NCBI RefSeq assembly: GCF_013403875.1
Contig: NZ_JACBNX010000006.1
Coordinates: 124,001 to 188,000, forward strand
Direction: 5' to 3'
Source: Burkholderia guangdongensis
GTDB lineage: Bacteria; Pseudomonadota; Gammaproteobacteria; Burkholderiales; Burkholderiaceae
Length of the DNA stretch: 64,000 nucleotides
Of this stretch, positions 53,782 to 62,604 are shown piece after piece; the first letter of the stretch is position 1; each line of letters begins with the position of its first letter. The notes beneath the pieces were generated by a model. It saw only the letters and a list, made by a program, of their open reading frames with translations, searched no databases and was not told the DNA's origin. The translations under genes and the position numbers were made by a program.

Positions 53782-55074
53782 ATGACCCAACTCAGCAAGC
53801 CGCTGGAGCCGCTGGATTTCGGCACCGGAACCGATGCGCGGCTCGCCGGCGCTCCCGGGCCAAGTCCGGAAGCCGTAAAGATGCGCGAAGCGATCAGGGC
53901 ATTGACGCCGCTTCTGCGCGAAACAGCCTGGGAAAGCGAAAAGTCGACGGCGCTCGTACCCGAAGCGTTGCAGGCACTGGATCAGACCGGCTACTTCCGC
54001 ACCACGCTGCCCAAGACACTCGGCGGCTCGGCCTTCGGCGCGCGTGATCTGGTCGAGGTCATCGCCGCCGCGTCCTATGCCGACGGATCGGCCGGCTGGA
54101 GCGGCTTCGCCGCTTCCGGCGTGCGTCTGCTCCTCGCCTTTAGCCCGAAGGCGGTCGAGGAAGTCAGCGTACAGATCACGGACTGGGTCGGTCCGGTCGC
54201 GATCGGGGCGTCGATCTTTTCCAGCACGGTCGGACAGGCCCGACGTACCGACGGCGGATTCATGGCCACCGGCAAGTGGATGTACGGCAGCGGCGCCCGC
54301 TACGCTGCTTGGGCGGTAGTCGGCATCGAATGGCAAGAGGATGGCCATCCCGCACGCGGCTTGGCACTGATTTCCCGCGACCAGTACGAGATCCTCGACG
54401 ACTGGCATGTGTCGGGGATGGCCGCGAGTTCGAGCAACAGCATCACGGCCCGGGAGGAAATCTTCATTCCCGAATATCGCGTGATCCGTCACGCCGATCT
54501 GCCTGCCGCACTGGGCGCGCTGCCGACGAAATACGAGGGGCTCACCTACCGGCTCGGCCCCCTGGCAACCATGCTGTCCACTGCACTTGCGAATATCGCG
54601 ATTGCACTCGGCATGGCCAAGGGCTGCCTTGATTGCTTCGTCGAACAAGCCAACAAGCGCATGCCGTTCAACTTGCCCTACGAGACCGTGGCGAGCATGC
54701 CGTCGACCCAGGTCGTCGCAGGCAAGGTCCACGCCATGATCAAGGCCGCCGAATCGGTCATCACCCAGACAGCCGATGAAGTCGATGCGCGCACCCTGCG
54801 TGGCGAGGACTTCGCACCCAACGAGGAATCGCTGGCCACAATGAGCCTGGTCTACGCCGCCAATCTGTGCGGCGACGCGATCGACGAGATGCAGCTATGC
54901 ATCGGCTCCTCGAGTGCGAGTCTGAAAAACCCGATCCAACGATTCGCACGCGATGCACGCGTGATGCTGACCCACGGTGCCATCCGCCGGGATCCGGCGG
55001 CGGAAATCGCGGGACGACATGTCCTAGGTATTCCGCCTTTCAACATGTTCGCTGGCGGTCTGGCCCAGCGTTGA
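53782..55074 (+). CDS. Acyl-CoA-dehydrogenase-fold flavin monooxygenase, paralogue 1
   Basis: A 430-residue protein of the group D (HpaB/HsaA/DszC-like) monooxygenase fold. It has an N-terminal helical domain (LVPEALQALDQTGYFRTTLPKTLGGSAFGARDLVEVIAAASYADGSAGWSGF), a central beta domain (TGKWMYGSGARYAAWAVVGIEW), and a C-terminal four-helix bundle with CIGSSSASLKNPIQRFARDARVMLTHGAI. The His398 in THGAI sits where DszC-type enzymes have an active-site His. No acyl-CoA dehydrogenase Glu base was seen. With reduced flavin from the nearby FMN reductase it would hydroxylate an aromatic or related substrate. It is the first gene of the rightward operon. Confidence 0.83.
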   Translation: MTQLSKPLEPLDFGTGTDARLAGAPGPSPEAVKMREAIRALTPLLRETAWESEKSTALVPEALQALDQTGYFRTTLPKTLGGSAFGARDLVEVIAAASYADGSAGWSGFAASGVRLLLAFSPKAVEEVSVQITDWVGPVAIGASIFSSTVGQARRTDGGFMATGKWMYGSGARYAAWAVVGIEWQEDGHPARGLALISRDQYEILDDWHVSGMAASSSNSITAREEIFIPEYRVIRHADLPAALGALPTKYEGLTYRLGPLATMLSTALANIAIALGMAKGCLDCFVEQANKRMPFNLPYETVASMPSTQVVAGKVHAMIKAAESVITQTADEVDARTLRGEDFAPNEESLATMSLVYAANLCGDAIDEMQLCIGSSSASLKNPIQRFARDARVMLTHGAIRRDPAAEIAGRHVLGIPPFNMFAGGLAQR

Positions 55075-55097
55075 TGAGCCTTACGAGAGAACTCTAT

Positions 55098-55700
55098 ATG
55101 TCTACCTCTTCGAATAATCGAACGTCGTCCTACTCTATCGACCCGCTGTTTTTGGACCGCTGGTCCCCGCGTGCCTTTGACGAGAAAGCCATCATTTCCG
55201 AACAGGAATTGATGACGATCTTCGAGGCCGCCAGTTGGGCGCCCTCGTCGTTCAACTCGCAACCCTGGCGCTTCATCTACGCGCGCAGAAATACGCCGGA
55301 ATGGACGAGTCTATTCGATCTGCTGGTGCCGATGAACCAAAGCTGGGCCGGTCGCGCCGCGGCACTGGTCGTGTTGATCTCTGCCACCACCGCCCAGCCG
55401 CCGGGCGCGCCGGGCCCGATCCCGTCGTACAGCCACTCGCTCGACGCAGGCGCCGCCTGGGGCTATCTGGCCCTGCAGGCCACGCGCCTCGGCTGGCAAG
55501 CCCACGCCATGGCCGGCTTCAATGTTGAAGGTGCCTATCAGGCACTCAACGTGCCAGAAGGTTATCGCGTCGAAACGGTCATCGCCATCGGTCGTCAGGG
55601 CGATAAAAGCGTGCTGCCGCCCCCCCTGCAGGAACGCGAGCAACCGAACGTCCGCCGCCCCGTTTCAGAGCTGGTCATGGAAGGACAGTTCAAATCATGA
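55098..55700 (+). CDS. Nitroreductase-family FMN protein
   Basis: A 200-residue protein with the nitroreductase opening FLDRWSPRAFDEKAIISEQELMTIFEAASWAPSSFNSQPWRFIYA (FMN phosphate contacts R-W-S-x-R and S-F-N-S-Q-P-W). The middle has SLDAGAAWGYLALQATRLGWQAHAMAGF. These are NAD(P)H-dependent flavin oxidoreductases acting on nitro groups, quinones or enones. It lies 23 nt after paralogue 1 and overlaps the next gene by ATGA, so it is firmly in the operon. Confidence 0.9.
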   Translation: MSTSSNNRTSSYSIDPLFLDRWSPRAFDEKAIISEQELMTIFEAASWAPSSFNSQPWRFIYARRNTPEWTSLFDLLVPMNQSWAGRAAALVVLISATTAQPPGAPGPIPSYSHSLDAGAAWGYLALQATRLGWQAHAMAGFNVEGAYQALNVPEGYRVETVIAIGRQGDKSVLPPPLQEREQPNVRRPVSELVMEGQFKS

Positions 55701-56305
55701 ACACCAACGCTACCCAACCCTTTATCGTCGGCATCGGCGGTACAGCGGCCCAAGGCTCCTCCACCGAACAGGCTTTGAGCCTGGCGCTGGCGACCGCGGA
55801 AGCGGCCGGCGCGCGCACCCAGCTGTTCGGCGGCGAAGAACTGCTGGCGCTGCCTCACTACGTCCCGGGCAAAGTCGCCCACGGCAGTAACGGACAGGCG
55901 CTGATCGATGCGGTTCGTAATGCAAACGGTCTGATCATCGCCAGCCCTGGGTACCACGGCACCATCTCCGGCCTGGTCAAGAACGCCATCGACTATCTCG
56001 AGGAAACAGCTAAGGACGAGCGCGTCTATTTGGATGGACTGCCGGTCGGCCTGATCGCCACCGCCTACGGCTGGCAGGCGACCGGCGGCACGCTCGGTGC
56101 CCTGCGCTCGATCGTCCATGCGCTACGCGGCTGGCCGACACCGATGGGCGCGGCGATCAACACCAGCGGCGGCATCTTCTTCGAAGGTGCCTGCCAGAAC
56201 GAAGCCGCGGCCAACCAGTTACGCTTGGTCGGCCTCCAGGTCGTCGAATTTGCGACCTCGTCGGCACACTACGCGCTGCAGTCGATGTCGACTAAAAACG
56301 CTTAA
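55697..56305 (+). CDS. NAD(P)H-dependent FMN reductase
   Basis: A 202-residue flavodoxin-like protein. Its phosphate-binding loop is GIGGTAAQGSSTEQAL, its second flavin loop ASPGYHGTISGLVKNAIDYL, and the segment TAYGWQATGGTLGALRSIVHALRGWPTP completes the flavodoxin_2/SsuE-type fold. It probably supplies reduced flavin to the three neighbouring monooxygenases. Its ATG overlaps the nitroreductase stop. Confidence 0.9.
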   Translation: MNTNATQPFIVGIGGTAAQGSSTEQALSLALATAEAAGARTQLFGGEELLALPHYVPGKVAHGSNGQALIDAVRNANGLIIASPGYHGTISGLVKNAIDYLEETAKDERVYLDGLPVGLIATAYGWQATGGTLGALRSIVHALRGWPTPMGAAINTSGGIFFEGACQNEAAANQLRLVGLQVVEFATSSAHYALQSMSTKNA

Positions 56306-56316
56306 GGATACTAATT

Positions 56317-57726
56317 ATGTCACACCCCAACATTAACGCGCCGTTTCCGCCAATGGAACCGAGCGAGCCGTTTCCGCCGATGGAGGCCGGCAAACTTCCG
56401 CCGCTCGAGCCAGGCCAGACGATGCCGCCGCTGCCACCGATGGCGCCGACCGGCGTGATCGAATCGCCGTGGCTCAGCGAGACTGGCCGCGACATCGCCG
56501 CCAAGGTGCGCGCGCTGATTCCGCTGATCCGCGAGCAGGCTCGCGAAGGCGAAAAGCTCGGCTGCCTGACGCCGGATGTCCTCAAGGCTGTCACCGACGC
56601 CGGCATCTTCAAGATGAGCGCGCCGATCGAATGGGGTGGTTACGCGCTTGGCGCACGCGATTTGGTCGAGGTCATCACCGTGCTCGGCGAAGCCGATGGG
56701 TCGGCCGGCTGGGCAGCCTTTGTCGGCGTGGGTCTCAAGAATCTGTTGGCGCTCGGACCCGAGATCATCGAGGAAGTGCGTGCGGATACGCAAGGCTGGG
56801 CAGGTCCGTCCATCGTCGGCGCCTCGGTGTACGCAACGAAGGTCGGCGACGCCCGCAAGGTCGAGGACGGCTGGATGGTGAAAGGCCGGTGGGCCTTCGG
56901 CAGCGGCTGCAAGCACGCTAAATGGGCCCTGCTCGGCATCGAATACGACGCCTCGGTGGCCGGCGGTTCGGGTCGCGGCGTGGTGGTTGCCCAGCGCGAT
57001 CAGTACGAAATCCTCGACGACTGGCATGTGATGGGCCTGTCGGGCTCGGCCAGCAACAGTCTCGAAATCATCGAGGAGCAGTTCGTGCCGGATCACCGCT
57101 TTCTCGATCTCGCCGATTTCCCTCTGCGCATGCAGCAGATCCGCGATCATTTCCAAGGAGCAGGCTTCCAGCAACGTGGCCTGGCTCAGTTGCTCACCGT
57201 GACACTGACCAACATCGCCATCGTGCTTGGCATGGCCCGCGGCGCGCTCTCGTGCTTCGCCGAGCAGGCGAAGAAGCGCAAGCCGTTCAGTCTGCCCTAC
57301 CCGACCATCGCCGACATGGCCTCGGTCCAGGTGGCTGCAGGCAAGACGCTGGCGATGATCAAGGTGGCCGCTGCCACGATCGAAGGGGTGGCGGACCAGC
57401 TCGACGCGCGTACCGCGGCCGGCCTGGATTTCACAGTCGATGAGGAATCGGAAATCAGTCTCAGCCTCGCCTATGCCGGCAATCTCTGCGAAGACGCTAT
57501 CACACTGGTGCAGAAGACCATCGGCTCGTCGACGGCATCGCTGAGCAACCCGATCCAACGGTTTGCGCGTGACGCCCGGGTTCTGACCTCGCACGGCGCA
57601 ATCCGCGTCGATCCACAGTCTGAACAGAATGGCCGACGCATCCTTGGACTTGCACCGTTCCTGATGTTCGGCGGCGCTGTACCGGCGCGCGGCAATCAAT
57701 CTTCCAAGGAGCTTGTGAACAAATGA
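56317..57726 (+). CDS. Acyl-CoA-dehydrogenase-fold flavin monooxygenase, paralogue 2, with Pro-rich N terminus
   Basis: A 469-residue paralogue. The first 45 residues are a unique Pro/Glu/Met-rich repeat (FPPMEP, FPPMEAGKLPPLEP, MPPLPPM), not seen in the other two copies. The enzyme core follows: CLTPDVLKAVTDAGIFKMSAPIEWGGYALGARDLVEVI, FGSGCKHAKWALLGIEY, and TIGSSTASLSNPIQRFARDARVLTSHGAI with the conserved His426. The start is 12 nt after the FMN reductase stop. It ends overlapping the SnoaL-like gene (ATGA). Confidence 0.83.
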   Translation: MSHPNINAPFPPMEPSEPFPPMEAGKLPPLEPGQTMPPLPPMAPTGVIESPWLSETGRDIAAKVRALIPLIREQAREGEKLGCLTPDVLKAVTDAGIFKMSAPIEWGGYALGARDLVEVITVLGEADGSAGWAAFVGVGLKNLLALGPEIIEEVRADTQGWAGPSIVGASVYATKVGDARKVEDGWMVKGRWAFGSGCKHAKWALLGIEYDASVAGGSGRGVVVAQRDQYEILDDWHVMGLSGSASNSLEIIEEQFVPDHRFLDLADFPLRMQQIRDHFQGAGFQQRGLAQLLTVTLTNIAIVLGMARGALSCFAEQAKKRKPFSLPYPTIADMASVQVAAGKTLAMIKVAAATIEGVADQLDARTAAGLDFTVDEESEISLSLAYAGNLCEDAITLVQKTIGSSTASLSNPIQRFARDARVLTSHGAIRVDPQSEQNGRRILGLAPFLMFGGAVPARGNQSSKELVNK

Positions 57727-58244
57727 GCGATTTCAGCATCGTTGATGGCGTAGCCCAGATTCACAATCCCGAGCTGTACAAAACCTGGCTCGATCGCCCC
57801 GACTATATCGATGCGCTGGCAGCTTCGCCCACGCCGGAAGTTACCGCGATCAAGCGACTGCTGATCGAGTTCGAGGCCGAACTTAGCCGCATGGTGCGTG
57901 ACGGTACGGTGCAGGAAAAAGTCGTCGAGGTGATGACTCGCTTTATCGCCGAGGACTATATCCAGCATGATCCCAACGCTCCGGGCAACGGCCGGGATCT
58001 GCTGATCGAACATTTCCGCCGCGTCCCGCTCGTGGGCGTCACTCCGCCGCCTGTGGTGAGCGTGATCGTCGAGGGCGAGCTTGGCACGATCATGTTCAAG
58101 GAGCCGCAGCCGGATCCGACGGCACTTGGCCAGACCTACGACTGGTACATGATCACGGTATTCCGCGTCCGCAATGGCAAGCTTTGCGAACACTGGAGCA
58201 CCTTCAAGAAGATGGCCGATCCGTTTCCACCCAAAAAGGACTGA
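57723..58244 (+). CDS. NTF2/SnoaL-like protein 2
   Basis: A 173-residue cone-fold protein. KVVEVMTRFIAEDYIQHDPNAPGNGRDLLIEHFRRVP and YDWYMITVFRVRNGKLCEHWSTFKKM are the SnoaL-like core, preceded by about 55 extra N-terminal residues. The YIQHDPNAPGNG segment is typical of small SnoaL-like proteins often annotated as polyketide-cyclase-like. The ATG overlaps paralogue 2's stop. Placed between two monooxygenases, it may bind or isomerise their product. Confidence 0.83.
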   Translation: MSDFSIVDGVAQIHNPELYKTWLDRPDYIDALAASPTPEVTAIKRLLIEFEAELSRMVRDGTVQEKVVEVMTRFIAEDYIQHDPNAPGNGRDLLIEHFRRVPLVGVTPPPVVSVIVEGELGTIMFKEPQPDPTALGQTYDWYMITVFRVRNGKLCEHWSTFKKMADPFPPKKD

Positions 58245-58252
58245 GGTCTGCC

Positions 58253-59593
58253 ATGAACAAGGATTTTGGTTTTCCAAAGCTAGGACCGAAGTTTCCGGAG
58301 TCGCCCCACTTGAGCGAAACCGGCAAGCGCATCAGGGATGCGATCGTGCAGAAGCAGGATCTGCTGCGCGCGCATGCCCTCGAAGGCGAGGAACTCGGGG
58401 TACTCGCCCCTGCTACGCTTCAGGCCATGCATGAGGCAGGGGCGTTCAAGATCACGCTGCCGATCGAACTCGGTGGCTATGCGCTCGGCGCACGCGACAC
58501 CGCCGAGATCGTTGCCGCGCTGGGGCAGGTGGACGCCTCCGCCGGCTGGACGGTGATCGTCTCGAACGCGGCCCGCAACACGCTCGCCTTCCCAGAGCGC
58601 GCGCGCAATGAGGTGTTCAGCGTGGTGGACAGCTGGGTCGGCCCGCTCATGTTCGGCGCGACTGTACTGGCGCCGCATGTCGGCGAAGGCCGCAAGGTCG
58701 ACGGCGGCTTTATGGTTAAGGGCAAATGGCCGTTCGGCAGCGGCTGCAAGATAGCCGCGTGGGGCTCGGTCGGCATCGCCTACACAGACCCGACCACTGG
58801 CACGCAGCGCCGCGCCATGGCCATTCTGTCGCGCGACCAGTACGAAATCCTCGATGACTGGAAAGTCATGGGGCTCAAGGCGACCTCAAGCAACAGCGTG
58901 CAGGCCAAAGAAGAGATCTTCGTGCCCGACTATCGAGTCGTGCAGATGGACGAACTGATCGGACACCTCAACGGTTTGCGCGGCAAGTACGAGGGCCTTG
59001 CCTTCATGCACAGCCCGATCGGCTCGATGGTGGCGATGACGGTGTCGTTTGCGGCCCTGGCCTTGGGCATGGCCCGGGGCGCGTTGGCTGCGTTTACCGA
59101 ACAAGCGAAGAAGCGGGCTCCGTTCAACGTGCCCTATGACACCATGTCGGACATGGCGAGCATCCATGTCATCGCCGGCAAGGCACGCGCAGTCATCAAT
59201 TCGTGCGAGGCCGTCCTGTATCGTCATGCCGATGAAGTCGACCGCCGCGCGGTCGCGGGCGAGGATTTCTTTCCGCCGGACGAGCCGGCGATCACCATGG
59301 ATCTGGTCCACCAGATTCATGAATGCCTCAGGACCATCGACGGCCTCCAGCTGGCGCTGGGTTCCTCGACGGTGAGCGTGAGCAATCCGATCCAGCGTTT
59401 CGTCCGCGACATCCATGTACTGGCGACCCACGGTGCGTTCCGCGTAGATCCGATGGCCGAGATCAACGGCCGCGACATTTTCGGACTGGAACCGTTTTCA
59501 ATGATGGCCGCATTGACACCTTCGTCAAGCGCACCGCCAGGACCGCCGCGAGGACCTGCGTCGGGGGAACCGCCGGGACTCCGGAAACCATAA
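58253..59593 (+). CDS. Acyl-CoA-dehydrogenase-fold flavin monooxygenase, paralogue 3
   Basis: A 446-residue third copy: VLAPATLQAMHEAGAFKITLPIELGGYALGARDTAEIVAALGQVDASAGWTV, then FGSGCKIAAWGSVGIAYTD, and ALGSSTVSVSNPIQRFVRDIHVLATHGAF with the conserved His393. It ends in a Pro/Ser/Gly-rich tail of about 26 residues (SSSAPPGPPRGPASGEPPG). It begins 8 nt after the SnoaL-like stop. The three copies share layout and C-terminal motif but differ in ends and in pocket-lining segments, so they probably hydroxylate different positions or successive intermediates. Confidence 0.83.
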   Translation: MNKDFGFPKLGPKFPESPHLSETGKRIRDAIVQKQDLLRAHALEGEELGVLAPATLQAMHEAGAFKITLPIELGGYALGARDTAEIVAALGQVDASAGWTVIVSNAARNTLAFPERARNEVFSVVDSWVGPLMFGATVLAPHVGEGRKVDGGFMVKGKWPFGSGCKIAAWGSVGIAYTDPTTGTQRRAMAILSRDQYEILDDWKVMGLKATSSNSVQAKEEIFVPDYRVVQMDELIGHLNGLRGKYEGLAFMHSPIGSMVAMTVSFAALALGMARGALAAFTEQAKKRAPFNVPYDTMSDMASIHVIAGKARAVINSCEAVLYRHADEVDRRAVAGEDFFPPDEPAITMDLVHQIHECLRTIDGLQLALGSSTVSVSNPIQRFVRDIHVLATHGAFRVDPMAEINGRDIFGLEPFSMMAALTPSSSAPPGPPRGPASGEPPGLRKP

Positions 59594-59695
59594 CGGGTAG
59601 CGCCATCCCGCCGTTTCGCCGCATCGACGGGACGTGCGGCTGCGCTGATACAAAGATACCCTGTCCTCAACAGCAAAAATATCGTTGGAAAGACT

Positions 59696-61075
59696 ATGGA
59701 GACAATGGACCAATCCTCTTTTTCCGGCCGCAACCTGCCCGGAACTACATGGCAAGTTTACCTTCTTGATTTGCTGCGCGCACCTGGCCGGGCAAAAGCA
59801 GCGCTCGCGGGCTGCTTCATCCTGATGACGCTCAGTCCAGCGGGCCTTTCGGCAATGATGCCCTTTATTACAGCGTCGTTCGCGCGTCACACCGGGAAGT
59901 TAATGCCTGAGGCAATTCTGCTGTTTGTCGCGATCCCGCTGCTGATTTCGCCATTCGTTCTGCCAATCGCCGGCGCGTGGGTGGATCGATGGGGCGCAAA
60001 GCGGGTCGCCATCCCGGCCTCGATCCTCTATGGAGTAGCTACCGCTTTGGTTCCAATCAGCAGCGCATCTCTCGGGCTACTCGGCGTCGTTGTCGTGCTG
60101 GCATCGGTATTTGGCTTCATGGCCAGTCTCGCCGTGGTCTTTAAGGTGGTCACAGGGTGGTTCCCACGCCATCGCGGTGTCGGCTTCGCCCTGATCGGCA
60201 CGGTGTCGAGTCTCGCGAGCGCCTTGCTCTCCCCACTGTTCCAATGGATGATTGACGGCGATAAGTCCGGGTTCGCGGGCCTTGGCTGGGCTGGTACCTA
60301 CTATGCCGTCGCGACCGCAATTGCGTTGCTTGCGGTTCCGGCAGCGCTGTTCCTGCTCTCTGAACCTGCCCTCGAAACTTCGGAGCCGGCCTTTCCCAAA
60401 CCGCTGAGCAAAGTCAATCTGAAGGCCATTCCCGGTGTGCCGATGGGTCAGGCGCTTCGGAGCCGCACCTGGATCTTAATCGCTCTTTCCTTGGCACTGG
60501 CGGCTGCTGGGCCCATGGCGGTCCGTCAGAACGCGGTGAATTTTTTTTCCGAGCGTGGTTTCGATCCGGCTACCGTCGCAGTATCACAATCCGTGTTGTT
60601 CGTCGCCTCGATCGTCGGTCTGTTCTTCGGCGGCATGATTCTCGATCGAACGCGCCGCCCGTGGGTCATCGTCCCGCTACTTGCAACCGTGCCGATCGGC
60701 CTAGTGCTGTCTTACTTCAATCGCGGCAACGTCCCGCTTCTGTTCGTCTCCACCGCTTTTCTCGGATTTGCGACGGGTGCAGAGTCGTCGCTGGGGCCGT
60801 TTCTTATCTCCCGCTATTTTGGTCTGAAATGCTTCGCCCAGCTCCAAGGTCTGACGCTCGCCATCTCGACGCTTACGCTCGGCCTCTCGCCATTTCTCGT
60901 GAGCGCCATGCAAACCGCGACAGGCAGCTACTCGGTTCCATTCGGTGTGCTGACCACGCTAACCTTGTTGGCCGTGCTGCTCGCGTTTCTATTGCCGGAA
61001 TACCCGTCCGAATGGACCCACCCTACCGAACAGGATGGGTTCAAGCGCGGCGTTGACGTTCCTGATCTTGGATAA
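59696..61075 (+). CDS. MFS transporter of the catabolic cluster
   Basis: A 459-residue inner membrane protein with 12 TM helices. Motif A appears as GAWVDRWGAKRVAI and again in GGMILDRTRRPWV. FAVIFKVVTGWFPRHRG-like wording (FKVVTGWFPRHRGVGFALIG) resembles the oxalate/monocarboxylate and aromatic-acid branch of MFS. It probably takes up the cluster's substrate. It follows paralogue 3 by 102 bp. An ATG 9 nt downstream is also possible. Confidence 0.85.
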   Translation: METMDQSSFSGRNLPGTTWQVYLLDLLRAPGRAKAALAGCFILMTLSPAGLSAMMPFITASFARHTGKLMPEAILLFVAIPLLISPFVLPIAGAWVDRWGAKRVAIPASILYGVATALVPISSASLGLLGVVVVLASVFGFMASLAVVFKVVTGWFPRHRGVGFALIGTVSSLASALLSPLFQWMIDGDKSGFAGLGWAGTYYAVATAIALLAVPAALFLLSEPALETSEPAFPKPLSKVNLKAIPGVPMGQALRSRTWILIALSLALAAAGPMAVRQNAVNFFSERGFDPATVAVSQSVLFVASIVGLFFGGMILDRTRRPWVIVPLLATVPIGLVLSYFNRGNVPLLFVSTAFLGFATGAESSLGPFLISRYFGLKCFAQLQGLTLAISTLTLGLSPFLVSAMQTATGSYSVPFGVLTTLTLLAVLLAFLLPEYPSEWTHPTEQDGFKRGVDVPDLG

Positions 61076-61130
61076 AAATCCAGGACGATGTACTGCTACG
61101 GTCCACGACGATGGCCGTGGCATTGCATTC

Positions 61131-61152
61131 TGGACGCTCGACCGAGCGTCCA
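61131..61152. promoter_or_regulatory. 22-bp palindromic operator candidate before the double GntR gene
   Basis: tggacgctcg-ac-cgagcgtcca has perfect 10-bp arms and is followed by an AT-rich tatataaaa that could serve as a -10 region. It lies 28 bp upstream of the regulator's start, suiting autorepression. Confidence 0.62.
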
Positions 61153-61179
61153 TGCATATATAAAAGCAGGAGACAAGTG

Positions 61180-62604
61180 ATGAACTTTTCAAGGCCTAGA
61201 AATGACGTTCGACGTGAGTTTAGTGAGCGCATCGTCGGCCCCGGCAGCAGGCCACGTAAACTGGCCCATGAAACTGTGGCTGCAATGATGGAAGATCTAT
61301 CTGCCGGTGACTGGCCGGAAGGCCATCTGATAGGTTCGGTTTCCGAACTGCGTCAACGATTCGGCGTCGGCCGAAAGGCCTGCCAAGAAGCAATCACCAT
61401 CATGCAAACGCGCCGGCTCATCGATGTCCGGCGAGGCGTCGGCGGCGGCCTATATGTCTCCCGCCCAAGATTGAATGACACCACTGACGCGCTCATTCTG
61501 TATCTGGCCCTCAGCCACACCCCGCTGCACGCCCTGCGCGATGCTCGCATCATTGTTTGCCAGCTTGCCGTCCGCTCACTGATCGGAGGAGGGGGGCATT
61601 TTGAGTATCGCGATGTGCAGCCAATTGCCCGCCAGGAGTCGAAATCGGCCTTTTACCGCCAACTAGCGCGAGCCTCCGGCGATCAAACGATTGCTTTCCT
61701 GATGGATCTTCTTGATGACGTACAGCAACGCTATGCTGCCGCCGATCACGCGAAGGCAGCCCCTTCGGCTGAGATCTACACAGAGCCACCGGACAACGCC
61801 TTCATCCAGGCGATCCGGTCGGGTGATGCGGATACCGCGTGTCGCCTGGTCCGGAACCACGTACAGCCGCTCGACGGGTTTGGAGTGAGCCAGTCGATGA
61901 ATCAGACCAGCTTCGTCCAGACAACCACCTTTCTCGACCTGAAAAAGTCATCCGGACGATTGGCAGGCATGATCGTCGAGGAAATTCTGTCGCACGGCAC
62001 AGAGGAATCGTTCAAGCTCGGCTCGGAGTGGGACATTGGTGCCCGTTACGGCTACGCCGCGGAGATCGTCCGCCCTGCCCTGCGGATTCTCGAGGACCTC
62101 GGCATCGTTGCGTGTTGCCGCGGACGCAGCGGCGGTGTAATCAGCACGCCGCCCAGGATTGGGGCCGTCGTCCGTCTGATTAGTTCCGGTGTCGCGAGTC
62201 GCGGCATCTCTCCTGCGCAAAACTTCGAGCTTGCGAGCAAACTCGTGACAGAGGGGGTCCGCCTGGCCGCCGAACGCAACAGCGGCACCCCGCATTCTTC
62301 GACCAAAGATCTTCCTTCAAAAAAAATTGCCACATTGATCGACCTTATCGACATCGAGAACGCACTTCTCGACATCATGGACAACCCGATTCTCGCCATC
62401 TTCGTGCGAAGCTTTGCTCTGCAATCCGTATTCAGTAAAACATTGGCGGACATGGCGCAGTTTTCATCCAACATTGCATCAGCGATGCGCTCTTGCAGCC
62501 TGGAAATCGCCCAGGCCATCCAAATGGGAGAGCCGACCGCCGCTGTCAACGCTGCCGAGCGCAAATGCGAATTGATGAGACGCGAATTCGAGGAGGTTTC
62601 GTGA
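61180..62604 (+). CDS. Double-headed GntR-type regulator with two winged-helix units
   Basis: A 474-residue protein that contains two GntR-like winged helices. The first is at about 28-95 (KLAHETVAAMMEDLSAGDWPEGHLIGSVSELRQRFGVGRKACQEAITIMQTRRLIDVRRGVGGGLYV). The second is at about 256-325 (SGRLAGMIVEEILSHGTEESFKLGSEWDIGARYGYAAEIVRPALRILEDLGIVACCRGRSGGVIST). Each is followed by a helical region resembling an FCD ligand domain. Ordinary FadR-type regulators are half this length. The start has a caggaga ribosome binding site. Its stop overlaps the exporter start (GTGA). Confidence 0.82.
   Translation: MNFSRPRNDVRREFSERIVGPGSRPRKLAHETVAAMMEDLSAGDWPEGHLIGSVSELRQRFGVGRKACQEAITIMQTRRLIDVRRGVGGGLYVSRPRLNDTTDALILYLALSHTPLHALRDARIIVCQLAVRSLIGGGGHFEYRDVQPIARQESKSAFYRQLARASGDQTIAFLMDLLDDVQQRYAAADHAKAAPSAEIYTEPPDNAFIQAIRSGDADTACRLVRNHVQPLDGFGVSQSMNQTSFVQTTTFLDLKKSSGRLAGMIVEEILSHGTEESFKLGSEWDIGARYGYAAEIVRPALRILEDLGIVACCRGRSGGVISTPPRIGAVVRLISSGVASRGISPAQNFELASKLVTEGVRLAAERNSGTPHSSTKDLPSKKIATLIDLIDIENALLDIMDNPILAIFVRSFALQSVFSKTLADMAQFSSNIASAMRSCSLEIAQAIQMGEPTAAVNAAERKCELMRREFEEVS

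Noticed and set aside
53782..59593. The three proteins as true acyl-CoA dehydrogenases of fatty-acid oxidation.
   Set aside because: The usual catalytic Glu context was not seen, while the conserved C-terminal His motif and the adjacent FMN reductase point to monooxygenases.
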